Source of the DNA: Arsukibacterium ikkense
GTDB taxonomy: Bacteria; Pseudomonadota; Gammaproteobacteria; Enterobacterales; Alteromonadaceae
Reading direction: 5' to 3'
Length of the DNA stretch: 64,000 bases
NCBI RefSeq assembly: GCF_000987775.1
Contig: NZ_LAHO01000001.1
Span: 124,001-188,000, forward strand
The first letter of the stretch is position 1; each line of letters starts with the position of its first letter. The notes under the pieces were generated by a model, which was not told the DNA's origin, did no database searches, and saw nothing but the letters and a program-made list of their open reading frames with translations. Below are positions 47,437-56,299 of this stretch, piece by piece. The position numbers were made by a program, and so were the translations under genes.

Positions 47437-48870
47437 ATGACAGAGAAAAAAACGGTACAGCCATTAGCACTGCATCCCGACAGGCTATTCCCGTCAGATC
47501 CTGTGCAACGGGATATCGCCAGGCGCTTATATCAGCAAATTAAGAACTTACCAATCGTCAGCCCGCATGGCCATACCGATCCGCGCTGGTTTGCTGACAA
47601 CGCTAACTTTGACAATGCCACCGCGCTGTTGCTGCTGCCGGATCACTATGTATTCCGCATGCTATACAGCCAGGGCATTAAGCTGGAAGAGCTTGGCATT
47701 CGCCGTAAAGATGGTGCAGTGGTGGAAAGCGACTACCGCAAAATTTTCCATATCTTTGCCAAACATTATTACCTGTTTCGGGGCACCCCATCACGCATTT
47801 GGCTCGACAGCGTGTTTTCGGAAGTATTCGGGCTAGAAGACTGCCTGTGCGAGCAAACTGCTGATCATTATTACGACAGCATTAACGCCCGGCTGGCTAA
47901 ACCGGAGTTTAAGCCCCGGGCCTTGCTCGACCGCTTTAACATCGAACTGATCGCCACCACCGAAGGCGCCTTAAATGACTTAACGCACCACGCCAAATTA
48001 AAAGGCACTGGCTACGAGCGTAAAGTGATTACCACCTTTCGGCCAGACGACGTGGTAGATGCCGACCGTGCCGATTTTGCTGCCAATGTGGCAAAACTGG
48101 GCGAACTCACCGGTGAAAATACGCAAAGCTGGCCGGGTTACCTGGCTGCACTGCGCCAGCGCCGGGCGTTTTTCCGCGAGCATGGCGCTACCGCTACTGA
48201 TCATGGCCACCCGACTGCCATTACCGCCGATTTAAGCGAAAGTGATGCCGCAGCCTTATTCGCCCGCTGCCTGGCCAGCAATGCCAGTGCCGCTGATGCC
48301 GAGCTATTCCGTGGCCAGATGCTAACCGAAATGGCTGGCATGAGCCTGCAGGATGGTATGACCATGCAAATTCACCCGGGTGCCCACCGTAACCATAACA
48401 CAGTGATTTTTGAGCGCTTTGGCCCGGATAAAGGGGCTGATATCCCCAGCCCCACTGAGTTTGTCAGCAACTTAAAACCCTTGCTGCAAAAATACGGCAA
48501 CGAAGCGGGCCTGAATATAATTTTATTTACCCTGGACGAAACCACTTATGCCCGCGAATTAGCGCCGCTGGCTGGCCATTACCCGGCATTAAAACTGGGC
48601 CCGGCCTGGTGGTTCCACGACAGCCCTGAGGGCATGTTGCGCTTTCGCCATCAGGTCACTGAAACCGCCGGTTTTTATAATACCGTTGGCTTTAACGACG
48701 ATACCCGGGCCTTTTTATCGATACCGGCCCGGCATGATGTGGCCCGACGGATAGACTGTCGCTTTCTGGCCGGTTTAGTAGCAGAGCATCGCTTAACCGA
48801 AGCCGAGGCGCATGAGCTGGCTTATGAGCTGACTTATGGCTTAGTGAAAAAAGCGTATCAGTTGAAATAA
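47437..48870 (+). CDS. uxaC: Glucuronate/galacturonate isomerase UxaC
   Basis: A 477-residue amidohydrolase-fold enzyme that converts galacturonate to tagaturonate (and glucuronate to fructuronate). SPHGHTDPRWFADN carries the HxH motif; LDETTYARELAPLAGHYPALKLGPAWWFHDSPEGM and GFNDDTRAFLSIPARHDVARR are family hallmarks. ATG 47437 is preceded by CAGGA and gives close to the E. coli length (470). It is followed by a structured 180-bp gap before the reductase gene. Confidence 0.96.
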   Translation: MTEKKTVQPLALHPDRLFPSDPVQRDIARRLYQQIKNLPIVSPHGHTDPRWFADNANFDNATALLLLPDHYVFRMLYSQGIKLEELGIRRKDGAVVESDYRKIFHIFAKHYYLFRGTPSRIWLDSVFSEVFGLEDCLCEQTADHYYDSINARLAKPEFKPRALLDRFNIELIATTEGALNDLTHHAKLKGTGYERKVITTFRPDDVVDADRADFAANVAKLGELTGENTQSWPGYLAALRQRRAFFREHGATATDHGHPTAITADLSESDAAALFARCLASNASAADAELFRGQMLTEMAGMSLQDGMTMQIHPGAHRNHNTVIFERFGPDKGADIPSPTEFVSNLKPLLQKYGNEAGLNIILFTLDETTYARELAPLAGHYPALKLGPAWWFHDSPEGMLRFRHQVTETAGFYNTVGFNDDTRAFLSIPARHDVARRIDCRFLAGLVAEHRLTEAEAHELAYELTYGLVKKAYQLK

Positions 48871-48920
48871 GGTTTCACAGGTTATTAGAGCGGGGCATTT
48901 CGCTAAAATCGCAAGCGAAG

Positions 48921-49013
48921 CTCAGTAACAGCTAAACAAAGCGTCTGCCGCAAGGATGCGGCAGAGGAGCCCCCAGGGATGGGTTTACGGCGTCTTTGTG
49001 TGCTGTTACTGAG
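48921..49013. repeat. Multi-branched palindromic element with two RGGA-loop hairpins
   Basis: Perfect 12-bp outer arms (CTCAGTAACAGC at 48921-48932 and GCTGTTACTGAG at 49002-49013) and an inner ACAAAG/CTTTGT pairing enclose two hairpins. Hairpin 1 (48945-48964) is CTGCCGCA-AGGA-TGCGGCAG. Hairpin 2 (48972-48983) is CCCA-GGGA-TGGG. Both display RGGA in the loop closed by A-U, as in the CsrA/RsmA SELEX consensus. It lies between uxaC and the reductase gene, ending 36 bp before the start codon. It could be a dispersed intergenic repeat or a leader element. Confidence 0.7.
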
Positions 49014-49049
49014 TGCAGCCTGCACAGCAAAATCAGACACAGGCATCTT

Positions 49050-50516
49050 ATGAAACAATTAAACAATCAAACCCTGGCCAGCCTGAACGGTAAATTGCCT
49101 ATTCCGGCCTATCGGCTGGCTGAGCGACAGCCGCAAATTGGTATAGTCCATATTGGCCCCGGCGCCTTTTTCCGTGGCCATCAGGCCTGGTACACCGAGC
49201 AGGCGCTGCAATTTGGCGGCGACTGGGCGATTAGTGCCGTATCGATGCGCTCGCCTGACGTTAGCCAGGCACTGAGCCCGCAAGATGGCCTGTATACTCT
49301 GGCGGTGCTGGATGCTGAGCAAAGCTATCAGGTGATAGGTTCTGTCGCGGAAGTATTGATTGCCAGCGAGCAATACCCGCAAGTGCAAGCCAGGCTAACC
49401 GCCGCCAGCACTAAGTACGTGACGTTAACCATTACCGAAAAAGGCTACTGCCTGGATAACGCTGGCAAGCTCGATCTAAAGCACCCGCAAATTCAGCAGG
49501 ATTTAGCCGGCAGCTCACAGCCCATTACCGCTGTTGGCATGTTATTCAGCGCGCTGGCCGCGCGTTATCAGGCCAATATTGCGCCCTTTTGCGTGCTTAG
49601 TTGCGACAACCTGACCGACAACGGCCAGAAGCTGCGCGGCGCCATTATTGCCTATGCTGAACAGAAAGATGCCAGCGTCGCCAACTGGCTGGCGCAGCAA
49701 CTGATTTGCCCCTGCACCATGGTAGACAGCATTACCCCGGCCACCGATGATACCCTGCGCGCGCAGGTAATAAAGGTGCTGGTGCTGAACGATAACTGGC
49801 CGATTAAACGCGAAGCCTTTGTGCAGTGGGTGATTGAAGATATTTTGCCGGCGGACCGGCCCGCCTGGCAGCAAGCCGGGGTGATTTATGCCCAGGATGT
49901 CAGTGCCTTTGAAAAAGCCAAACTGCGGCTGTTAAATGCACCGCACTCTACCCTGGCCTATGTCGGCAGCCTGCTCGGTTATGAAACCGTGTTTGATGCG
50001 ATGCAGGACGAGCAGCTGGTTGGCTTTATCGAACACATGGTCACTGACGAGCTGATGCCCTCTTTTACGGCGCCGGCCGAGCTGGATGTAAAGCAATATA
50101 GCCAGGATATTCTGGCGCGTTTTCGTAACCCGGCTATCCACCATTTACTGGCGCAAATTGCCTGGGATGGCTCGCAAAAACTGCCGATGCGGCTATTGCC
50201 TGCTATCAGCGATAACCTGGCCAACGGCCAGCCGATTGCCAAACTGGCTTATGCCATAGCTGCCTGGTGCCGCTTTATTGTCAAGCGTTACCACGATGGC
50301 GAAAAGCTGGTTGACCCTTTGGCAGAACCATTGCTGGCCGTTGCAGCCCAGTGCAGTGGTAAGGCCGGCATAGATGTACCGTTATTTTTGGCGGTGGATG
50401 CGGTGTTCCCGCCCGAGCTTAGCCTAAACCCCAAATTTCAGCAGGCAGTTATTGCTGCCTATCAGCAAATTGTTACCCGCCAGGCGCTGCCTGCGGTCGC
50501 TGCAGGAGCGCGTTAA
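49050..50516 (+). CDS. Mannitol dehydrogenase-family hexuronate reductase (UxuB/UxaB role)
   Basis: A 488-residue long-chain polyol dehydrogenase. IVHIGPGAFFRGHQAWYTEQAL is the NAD-binding start, VTLTITEKGYCLD and SCDNLTDNG follow, and FEKAKLRLLNAPHSTLAYVGSLLGYET carries the catalytic Lys/His set (KxxxxNxxH). The sequence is UxuB-like (fructuronate reductase), yet the locus has altronate dehydratase and no mannonate dehydratase. Reduction of tagaturonate to altronate is therefore the expected job. The ATG at 49050 has a weak ribosome site. It overlaps the aldolase start by one base. Confidence 0.88.
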   Translation: MKQLNNQTLASLNGKLPIPAYRLAERQPQIGIVHIGPGAFFRGHQAWYTEQALQFGGDWAISAVSMRSPDVSQALSPQDGLYTLAVLDAEQSYQVIGSVAEVLIASEQYPQVQARLTAASTKYVTLTITEKGYCLDNAGKLDLKHPQIQQDLAGSSQPITAVGMLFSALAARYQANIAPFCVLSCDNLTDNGQKLRGAIIAYAEQKDASVANWLAQQLICPCTMVDSITPATDDTLRAQVIKVLVLNDNWPIKREAFVQWVIEDILPADRPAWQQAGVIYAQDVSAFEKAKLRLLNAPHSTLAYVGSLLGYETVFDAMQDEQLVGFIEHMVTDELMPSFTAPAELDVKQYSQDILARFRNPAIHHLLAQIAWDGSQKLPMRLLPAISDNLANGQPIAKLAYAIAAWCRFIVKRYHDGEKLVDPLAEPLLAVAAQCSGKAGIDVPLFLAVDAVFPPELSLNPKFQQAVIAAYQQIVTRQALPAVAAGAR

Positions 50517-51190
50517 TGCCAGCTTTATCTCCATCATTATCTTTACCTGTTTTGTTGTCAGGCGTAGTAAAAGGTCCGGCTTTGCTGCCTATTATTCAGG
50601 CCGATACCCCGGCGCAAGCGGTTAATATTGCCAAAGCGCTGAGTGAAGGTGGTATTGGTTCGGTGGAAGTGGTGCTGCGCACCCGCGAAGCGCTGGCTGG
50701 TATTACCGCTATTCGCAGCGCGCTGCCCCAACTACTGGTTGGTGCTGGCACGATTTTATCGGCCAGCGATGCCACTGCCGCCAAAAATGCCGGCGCCCAG
50801 TTTCTGGTGAGCCCAGCCAGTACGCCGACATTGCTGGAAGCGATGATCGATTGCGGCCTGCCATTTGCGCCCGGTGTGGCCACACCGTCAGAAATTGCCA
50901 TGGCGTTTGAATATGGCCTGACCGAAGTAAAGTTTTTTCCGGCGCACTTATCCGGTGGCATTGAGATGCTAAAGGCGCTGAGCAGCATTTTTCAGCAGGT
51001 GCGGTTTTGCCCTACCGGTGGCATTGGCCAGCAAAACCTGGCCGATTTTCTGGCGTTGCCGAATGTATTCGTGGCTGGTGGCTCCTGGTTAACTCCAGCT
51101 GCTATGGTTAAAGCCGGGCAGTGGCAACAAATAAGCCAGTTGGCCGCAACGGCCAGCGCCATTGCTAATAAACTTAAAGCGGCCGCCTGA
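50516..51190 (+). CDS. eda: KDPG aldolase
   Basis: A 224-residue class I aldolase that splits 2-keto-3-deoxy-6-phosphogluconate into pyruvate and glyceraldehyde 3-phosphate. LLPIIQADTPAQAVNIAKALSEGGIGSVEVVLRT holds the catalytic Glu, and EVKFFPAHLSGG the Schiff-base Lys. FCPTGGIG is the phosphate-binding loop. The stop-start overlap with the reductase gene is TAATG; kdgK follows 10 bp later. Confidence 0.94.
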   Translation: MPALSPSLSLPVLLSGVVKGPALLPIIQADTPAQAVNIAKALSEGGIGSVEVVLRTREALAGITAIRSALPQLLVGAGTILSASDATAAKNAGAQFLVSPASTPTLLEAMIDCGLPFAPGVATPSEIAMAFEYGLTEVKFFPAHLSGGIEMLKALSSIFQQVRFCPTGGIGQQNLADFLALPNVFVAGGSWLTPAAMVKAGQWQQISQLAATASAIANKLKAAA

Positions 51191-51200
51191 GGAGCAACTG

Positions 51201-52157
51201 ATGAGTAAACGTATCGTTATAATGGGCGAGTGCATGGTCGAGCTGTTTCAGCTGGTCGAAAACGTCTATCACCAGAATTTTGCCGGCGATGTGTTTAACA
51301 CTGCTGTCTATTTAAAGCGCACCTGCGAAGTGCCGTTGAACGTGCAGTTTTTCACCGCTGTAGGTACTGACCGCATCAGCGATAAGCTGGTACGGGCTGT
51401 CGAGCGCGAAAAAATTGATACCAAACTGATGCTGCGCAGCAAAACCGCCCGCCCTGGCCTGTATATGATTAACACCGACGCCTTTGGCGAGCGCAGCTTT
51501 GTCTATTGGCGCGACAGCTCCGCAGCGAAGCAGGTTATGCAGTGTTTTATGGCACAAAGTAACTACGAGGCGCTCAAAGGCTGCGACATGTTTTATTTCT
51601 CCGGCATTACCCTGGCGATTTTATCGGATGCCGACCGCACTATCTTATTTACCCTGGTAGAGCAGCTCAAGCAGGACGGCAGCCAGATTGTATTCGACCC
51701 GAATTACCGGCCGGCGCTGTGGCCCGATAGCGACACCGCTAAAGCGGCTTTTTTGCAGGCGTACCGCTTAGCCGATGTGGCATTGCCGGGGCTGGACGAC
51801 CATAAAGTGCTGTTTGAGGCTGAGCGCACCGACCAGGTAGTTGAACATTTAACCGAGCTTGGCGTGGCGGAAATTATTGTTAAAGATGGCAAAAACGGCA
51901 TTAATGGTCGCTTTGAACAAGAATGCTTTAGTGCCATGGCCCACCCGGTTAAAACGGTGGTGGATACCACCGCAGCAGGGGACTCCTTTAATGGCGGTTA
52001 CTTAGCCGCCCGCCTTGGTGGTATAGCGCCACAGCAGGCGGTAAAGTTTGCCGCCCGCCTGGCCGGCTTTGTGGTAGAGCATACCGGCGCCATTGTCAGT
52101 AAAGAGCATTTTAATGGCTTTTGGGCGAAGCACCGGCCATCTAGTTTTACTAAATAA
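51201..52157 (+). CDS. kdgK: 2-keto-3-deoxygluconate kinase
   Basis: A 318-residue PfkB-family kinase that phosphorylates KDG to KDPG, joining the two pectin branches. It has GECMVELFQL near the N-terminus, DPNYRPALWP, and the PfkB signature DTTAAGDSFNGGYLAARLGG with the catalytic Asp. ATG 51201 is preceded by GAGGAG. A hairpin follows the stop. Confidence 0.94.
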   Translation: MSKRIVIMGECMVELFQLVENVYHQNFAGDVFNTAVYLKRTCEVPLNVQFFTAVGTDRISDKLVRAVEREKIDTKLMLRSKTARPGLYMINTDAFGERSFVYWRDSSAAKQVMQCFMAQSNYEALKGCDMFYFSGITLAILSDADRTILFTLVEQLKQDGSQIVFDPNYRPALWPDSDTAKAAFLQAYRLADVALPGLDDHKVLFEAERTDQVVEHLTELGVAEIIVKDGKNGINGRFEQECFSAMAHPVKTVVDTTAAGDSFNGGYLAARLGGIAPQQAVKFAARLAGFVVEHTGAIVSKEHFNGFWAKHRPSSFTK

Positions 52158-52162
52158 TAAGA

Positions 52163-52179
52163 TCCGGCTTAAAGCCGGA
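52163..52179 (+). terminator. Hairpin after kdgK
   Basis: TCCGGCTT-A-AAGCCGGA followed by CAAAAG, 6 bp after the stop. There is no T-run, so it may give partial termination or 3'-end protection ahead of the dehydrogenase gene. Confidence 0.5.
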
Positions 52180-52241
52180 CAAAAGCAACATCTGACCCTG
52201 ACTAACAACCAAGGCAAATTTATTGTTAGAAGGAGCAAAGC

Positions 52242-53855
52242 ATGAGTTTAGCAACACTGTTTCCGCAAGCGGCTGATATTCCGGCAGAGTTTGCCCACAA
52301 CGCCCTGATCACCCAGCGCGAATACCTGATTAATGGCGAACTGTTAAGCTGGGCCGGCGAGCTAAGCCCGGTGCTGAGCCCGGTGCATATTCGTGCTGGC
52401 GACAGCTTAAGCCAGGTACTACTTGGCCATACGCCATTACTGGATGAGCAAGCTGCCTTGAGTGCGCTCGAGTCAGCCGTTAAGGCTTACAATTTAGGCC
52501 GTGGCGCCTGGCCCAGCATGCCCGTGCTGGAGCGCATTCAGCATGTCGAAAAATTCCTTGGTTTAATGCAGCTACAACGTGACGAAGTGGTGCGCTTATT
52601 AATGTGGGAAATTGGCAAACCTTATGCCGATGCTGCCAAAGAATTTGACCGCACCTGCGATTATATTCGCGATACCATCGCTGCACTGAAACAACAGGAC
52701 CGTGACGCCAGCCATTTTATTATCGAGCAGGGCAGTTTAGGGAAAATTCGCCGGGTGCCGGTGGGCGTGGCGCTGTGTATGGGGCCTTTTAACTATCCGT
52801 TAAATGAAACCTTTACTACGCTTATCCCTGCGTTGATCATGGGAAATACCGTGATCTTTAAACCGGCCAAATATGGTGTACTGCTTATTCAGCCGCTGCT
52901 GCAGGCGTTTTTACAGAGCTTCCCGGCTGGGGTGATTAATATTATCTATGGTCGCGGTCGCGAAACCGTGGGTGCACTGATGGCCAGCGGCAAAATTGAT
53001 TTATTTGCCTTTATCGGTACCAATAAAGGTGCCAGTGACTTAAAGCGGATGCACCCCAAGCCACACCGGCTGCGGGCGGTACTGGGGCTGGATGCGAAAA
53101 ACCCGGCAATCGTGCTGGCTGATGCCGATATGCACCGCACGATAAAAGAGTGTGTGGCTGGCAGCTTGTCGTTTAATGGCCAGCGCTGCACCGCGTTAAA
53201 AATTCTGTTTGTACAGCGCAGTATTGCTGATGAGTTTGTTAGCCAATTAACGGCCGAAGTTTCCAAGCTAACCGCTGGTATGCCGTGGCAGGCCGGGGTT
53301 ACTATTACGCCGCTGCCAGAGCCTGGTAAAACCGGGTTTTTAACCGAGTTGCTGCAAGACGCGCTGAGTAAAGGCGCCCGTTTACAAAACCCCGGTGGAG
53401 GCAACAGTGTGGCGTCGTTTTTTCAGCCAGCGGTGCTGTACCCGGTTAGTAGCGATATGCGCTTATACAGTGAGGAGCAGTTTGGCCCGCTGGTGCCGGT
53501 GGTACCTTGTGATCATATCAGTGAAGTGATTGATTATGTGGTGAACTCCAACTTTGGCCAGCAGCTGAGTATTTTTGGTCAGGATGCCATACAGGTGGGC
53601 GAGCTGGTCGATATTTTTGCTAATCAGGTGGGGCGGATTAACATTAACAGCCAGTGCCAGCGGGGCCCTGATAGCTTTCCGTTTAACGGCCGCAAAGATT
53701 CCGCTGAAGGCACCTTGTCGGTTGTCGATGCGCTGCGCCAGTTTTCCACCCCAACCCTGGTGGCTGCCAAGTACCAGGATAGCGACGTCGATTTCGTGAA
53801 ACAAATGGTCAAAGCGCGCAGTTCGAATTTTCTGGCCACGGACTTTTTGTTTTGA
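52242..53855 (+). CDS. GAPN-like aldehyde dehydrogenase (non-phosphorylating G3P dehydrogenase type)
   Basis: A 537-residue aldehyde dehydrogenase. The cofactor loop is GPFNYPLNETFTTLIPALIMGNTVIFKPAK, the catalytic Cys is in FNGQRCTALK, and the C-terminal run NINSQCQRGPDSFPFNGRKDSAEGTLSVVDALRQFS resembles NADP-dependent glyceraldehyde-3-phosphate dehydrogenases. Next to kdgK and eda it would oxidise the GAP released by the aldolase directly to 3-phosphoglycerate, with NADPH gain. The usual LELGG motif is replaced by LGLDA, so the general-base Glu is not at its normal place. An alternative is a ketoglutarate-semialdehyde-type enzyme. AAGGAG lies before the ATG. Confidence 0.75.
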   Translation: MSLATLFPQAADIPAEFAHNALITQREYLINGELLSWAGELSPVLSPVHIRAGDSLSQVLLGHTPLLDEQAALSALESAVKAYNLGRGAWPSMPVLERIQHVEKFLGLMQLQRDEVVRLLMWEIGKPYADAAKEFDRTCDYIRDTIAALKQQDRDASHFIIEQGSLGKIRRVPVGVALCMGPFNYPLNETFTTLIPALIMGNTVIFKPAKYGVLLIQPLLQAFLQSFPAGVINIIYGRGRETVGALMASGKIDLFAFIGTNKGASDLKRMHPKPHRLRAVLGLDAKNPAIVLADADMHRTIKECVAGSLSFNGQRCTALKILFVQRSIADEFVSQLTAEVSKLTAGMPWQAGVTITPLPEPGKTGFLTELLQDALSKGARLQNPGGGNSVASFFQPAVLYPVSSDMRLYSEEQFGPLVPVVPCDHISEVIDYVVNSNFGQQLSIFGQDAIQVGELVDIFANQVGRININSQCQRGPDSFPFNGRKDSAEGTLSVVDALRQFSTPTLVAAKYQDSDVDFVKQMVKARSSNFLATDFLF

Positions 53856-55111
53856 CGGCGCGCGGCGTACGCTGTTACTTAGGTTTGGCACTGTGGCTGG
53901 CGTTGCCGGACGCTGCCGCCGCCGGTGAGCATTGCCGTAACTTCGGTCTGGATACGCCAGGCGGCAGTGGCGGTGCTGTTGTCAAGGTCACTAACCTCAA
54001 TGCCGCCGGCCCGGGCTCGCTGGCGGCGGCACTGGCGACCAGCGGGCCACGTATAGTGGTATTTGAAGTGGCGGGGGTGATTGATCTGGCGCAAAGCAAT
54101 CTGACGATCAGCGAGCCCTTTTTAACCCTGGCCGGTGAAACGGCACCGGATCCGGGTATTACGCTGATTAAGGGCGGGCTGCGCATCATCAGCCATGACG
54201 TGATAATACGGCATCTGCATATCCGGCCCGGCGATGCCGGCTTGCCAAAGCGCGCCGGCTGGGATACCGACGGTGTCGCAGTGACCGGTAAAAACGCCTG
54301 CAATGTGCTGGTTGAGTATAACTCCATCAGTTGGGCTACCGACGAGCTGGTTTCGGCATCAGGCCCCCGTGATAAAGGGCCGCAAGCCACTTCTAAGCAT
54401 ATAACCTTTCGTTACAACATACTGGCCGAAGCGCTCGATTATGCGACCCATATCAAGGGTAAACACAGCAAGGGCGCGCTGGTGCATGACTTCAGCCAGC
54501 ATATTGCCTTTATTGGTAATCTGTTTGCTCATAATGCCCGGCGTAATCCGTATTTTAAGGCGCATACCACAGGGGTGGTACTGAATAACATTATCTACAA
54601 TGCCGATGCTAATGCGGTCAAGTTGGGGTTTATTGATAATGAGTGGACTCATACCGACTTTGTTCCGGTCAATCCGCAGGTGGCGGTGGTGGGTAATTTA
54701 CTGCGTTATGGCCGCGATTCTTATTCTGACTTAGCCCTGGTGTCCTACCACGGTGATGCTTACCTGCGGGATAACCTGACCTTTAATCTGGATGATAACG
54801 CGATGTATGAGGCGATGGGGGTGATTAACCGCTTAGCCACAGCGCCGGTCTGGCCGCAGGGCATTAAGGTGATGGCAGCAAAAGATCTGGAACAACAGCT
54901 GTTGCCGTTGATCGGCGCCCGCTACTGGCAGCGTGATGCGATTGAGCAGCGCATAGTGCAATCTTATGTTGACCGTGATGGCCGTATCATCGACAGCCAG
55001 CAGCAGGTAGGCGGCTATCCGCAGTTTGAGCCTGTATACCGGCCGCTGCAGGTACCAACAGCGAATATCAATGCCTGGCTGGCTAGCTTTATACCGGCTG
55101 GCGAACAGTAA
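53852..55111 (+). CDS. Pectate lyase (right-handed beta-helix, PL1-like)
   Basis: A 419-residue exported lyase: signal peptide LGLALWLALPDAAAA, then NLNAAGPGSLAAALATSGPRIVVFEVAGVIDL, AGETAPDPGITLIKGGLRI, VIIRHLHIRPGD and a helix core (VLVEYNSISWATDELVS, FIGNLFAHNARRNPYFK) as in PL1-type lyases. It cleaves homogalacturonan to unsaturated oligomers, the substrates of GH105 and KduI. No ATG exists near the signal sequence; the start is TTG at 53852, overlapping the dehydrogenase stop as TTGA, without a clear ribosome site, so coupled translation is likely. Confidence 0.85.
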   Translation: MTARGVRCYLGLALWLALPDAAAAGEHCRNFGLDTPGGSGGAVVKVTNLNAAGPGSLAAALATSGPRIVVFEVAGVIDLAQSNLTISEPFLTLAGETAPDPGITLIKGGLRIISHDVIIRHLHIRPGDAGLPKRAGWDTDGVAVTGKNACNVLVEYNSISWATDELVSASGPRDKGPQATSKHITFRYNILAEALDYATHIKGKHSKGALVHDFSQHIAFIGNLFAHNARRNPYFKAHTTGVVLNNIIYNADANAVKLGFIDNEWTHTDFVPVNPQVAVVGNLLRYGRDSYSDLALVSYHGDAYLRDNLTFNLDDNAMYEAMGVINRLATAPVWPQGIKVMAAKDLEQQLLPLIGARYWQRDAIEQRIVQSYVDRDGRIIDSQQQVGGYPQFEPVYRPLQVPTANINAWLASFIPAGEQ

Positions 55112-55125
55112 TAGGAACTTAACAG

Positions 55126-55509
55126 ATGCGTATAGAGCATGTGGCCTTTAATGTGGCCCAGCCGCAACAAATGGCTCTTTGGTACATCGAGCATTTGGGT
55201 TTTAGCCTGAAGCGAGCGTTACATGATCCGGCTCAAACCCATTTTCTGGCCGATGACAGTGGCGTAATGATGGTTGAAATTTATTGTAATCCGGCCGATC
55301 AGGTACCCGACTACGCCAGTATGGACCCGCTCATTTTACACCTAGCTTTGGTATCAGCTGATCCCGTCATCGACAGCGCCCGCTTAGTCGCCGCTGGCGC
55401 CAGCCATGTGACCGATGTGCATCTTGGCGACGGCTCACATCTGGCCATGCTGCGCGATCCCTGGGGTTTGGCATTACAACTGTGCCGGCGTGGTCCGAAA
55501 AGTAGTTGA
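55126..55509 (+). CDS. VOC/glyoxalase-fold protein
   Basis: A 127-residue vicinal-oxygen-chelate protein: MRIEHVAFNVAQPQQMALWYIEHLGF, HLALVSADPVIDSARLVAAGA and LRDPWGLALQL show the paired beta-alpha-beta-beta-beta repeats. His5, a Glu in MVEIY and the C-terminal half may bind metal. It lies 14 bp after the pectate lyase and is probably in the same operon. Substrate unknown; a uronate-derived compound is a guess. Confidence 0.8.
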   Translation: MRIEHVAFNVAQPQQMALWYIEHLGFSLKRALHDPAQTHFLADDSGVMMVEIYCNPADQVPDYASMDPLILHLALVSADPVIDSARLVAAGASHVTDVHLGDGSHLAMLRDPWGLALQLCRRGPKSS

Positions 55510-55609
55510 GTAACATCAATCCTTAAACTGATAAAGACTTCAGATCATTGCCAGTCGGAGTTTTTTAGACTATTGTTTGTACGTAATTTTGTACCGTTGG
55601 AAGTCTATT

Positions 55610-55891
55610 ATGAGTCGGATACGTTTTGATCAGGATATTCAGCCGCTATCAGAGTTTCGTGCTGGTGTTGCTTCTTATATAAAGCAGATTAACGAAACAC
55701 GGCGCCCACTGGTTATTACCCAGCGCGGAAAAGGTGTGGCAGTGGTGCTGGACGTGTCTGAGTACGAAGCTATGCAGGAAAAAATTGAGCTTTTGGAAGA
55801 AATGCGCGTTGCAGAAACTCAGCTTGCGCAAGGTGCCGGAGTGTTAAATGAAGATGCCCGTGCACAAGTATTGGACCGCATTAAAAAATGA
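55610..55891 (+). CDS. Phd/YefM-type antitoxin
   Basis: A 93-residue antitoxin: DIQPLSEFRAGVASYIKQINETRRPLVITQRGKGVAVVLDVSEYEAM is the Phd/YefM DNA-binding fold, followed by a flexible, charged toxin-binding tail. The start is ATG 55610. Two GTAC palindromes 12 bp apart in the preceding TTTGTACG...TTTTGTACC stretch may be the autoregulatory operator. The toxin gene follows 17 bp later. Confidence 0.9.
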   Translation: MSRIRFDQDIQPLSEFRAGVASYIKQINETRRPLVITQRGKGVAVVLDVSEYEAMQEKIELLEEMRVAETQLAQGAGVLNEDARAQVLDRIKK

Positions 55892-55908
55892 AGCTGGTTT
55901 GATTAAAG

Positions 55909-56196
55909 ATGAACGTGGTTTGGTCCCCTTTAGCTTTAGAAAAGCTGACTGATGCAGCAGAATTTATTGCGCTGGATGACCCCGTTGCTGCTGGGCGTTG
56001 GGTAAATGATGTATTCGATAAAGCTCAGTTGTTGGCAACTATGCCTGAAATGGGCCGCGTTGTGCCTGAACTGCTAAATACTGATTATCGCGAAATTATT
56101 TTTGGTCACTATCGGATAATATACAGCCTAAGCCATGAGATCCGCATTTTGACTGTGCGCAATTGCCGGCAGATATTCACCCGAGACGATATTTAA
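55909..56196 (+). CDS. RelE/ParE-family toxin
   Basis: A 95-residue toxin: VVWSPLALEKLTDAAEFIALDDPVAAGRWVNDVF, MPEMGRVVPELLNTDYREIIFGHYRIIYSLSHEIRILTVRNCRQIF. The GHYRIIY motif and arrangement fit the ParE/RelE superfamily. Whether it targets mRNA on ribosomes or gyrase cannot be decided by eye. It is paired with the Phd-type antitoxin, a common hybrid pairing. Confidence 0.9.
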   Translation: MNVVWSPLALEKLTDAAEFIALDDPVAAGRWVNDVFDKAQLLATMPEMGRVVPELLNTDYREIIFGHYRIIYSLSHEIRILTVRNCRQIFTRDDI

Positions 56197-56299
56197 TCGA
56201 ACAGCGCTAAGCTTTAAAGTTAAAAAGTTTCTGCAACTGCTCTGCTGTTACCGTTTTATCGGTTAGTCTAGGTTAAGTGTTTTGTCGCCAGAGGTTTGC

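Noticed and set aside
53875..54390. 171-codon frame antisense to the pectate lyase gene
   Set aside because: It mirrors the codon pattern of a strongly supported lyase; the translation is low-complexity Ser/Pro/Arg-rich with no domain.
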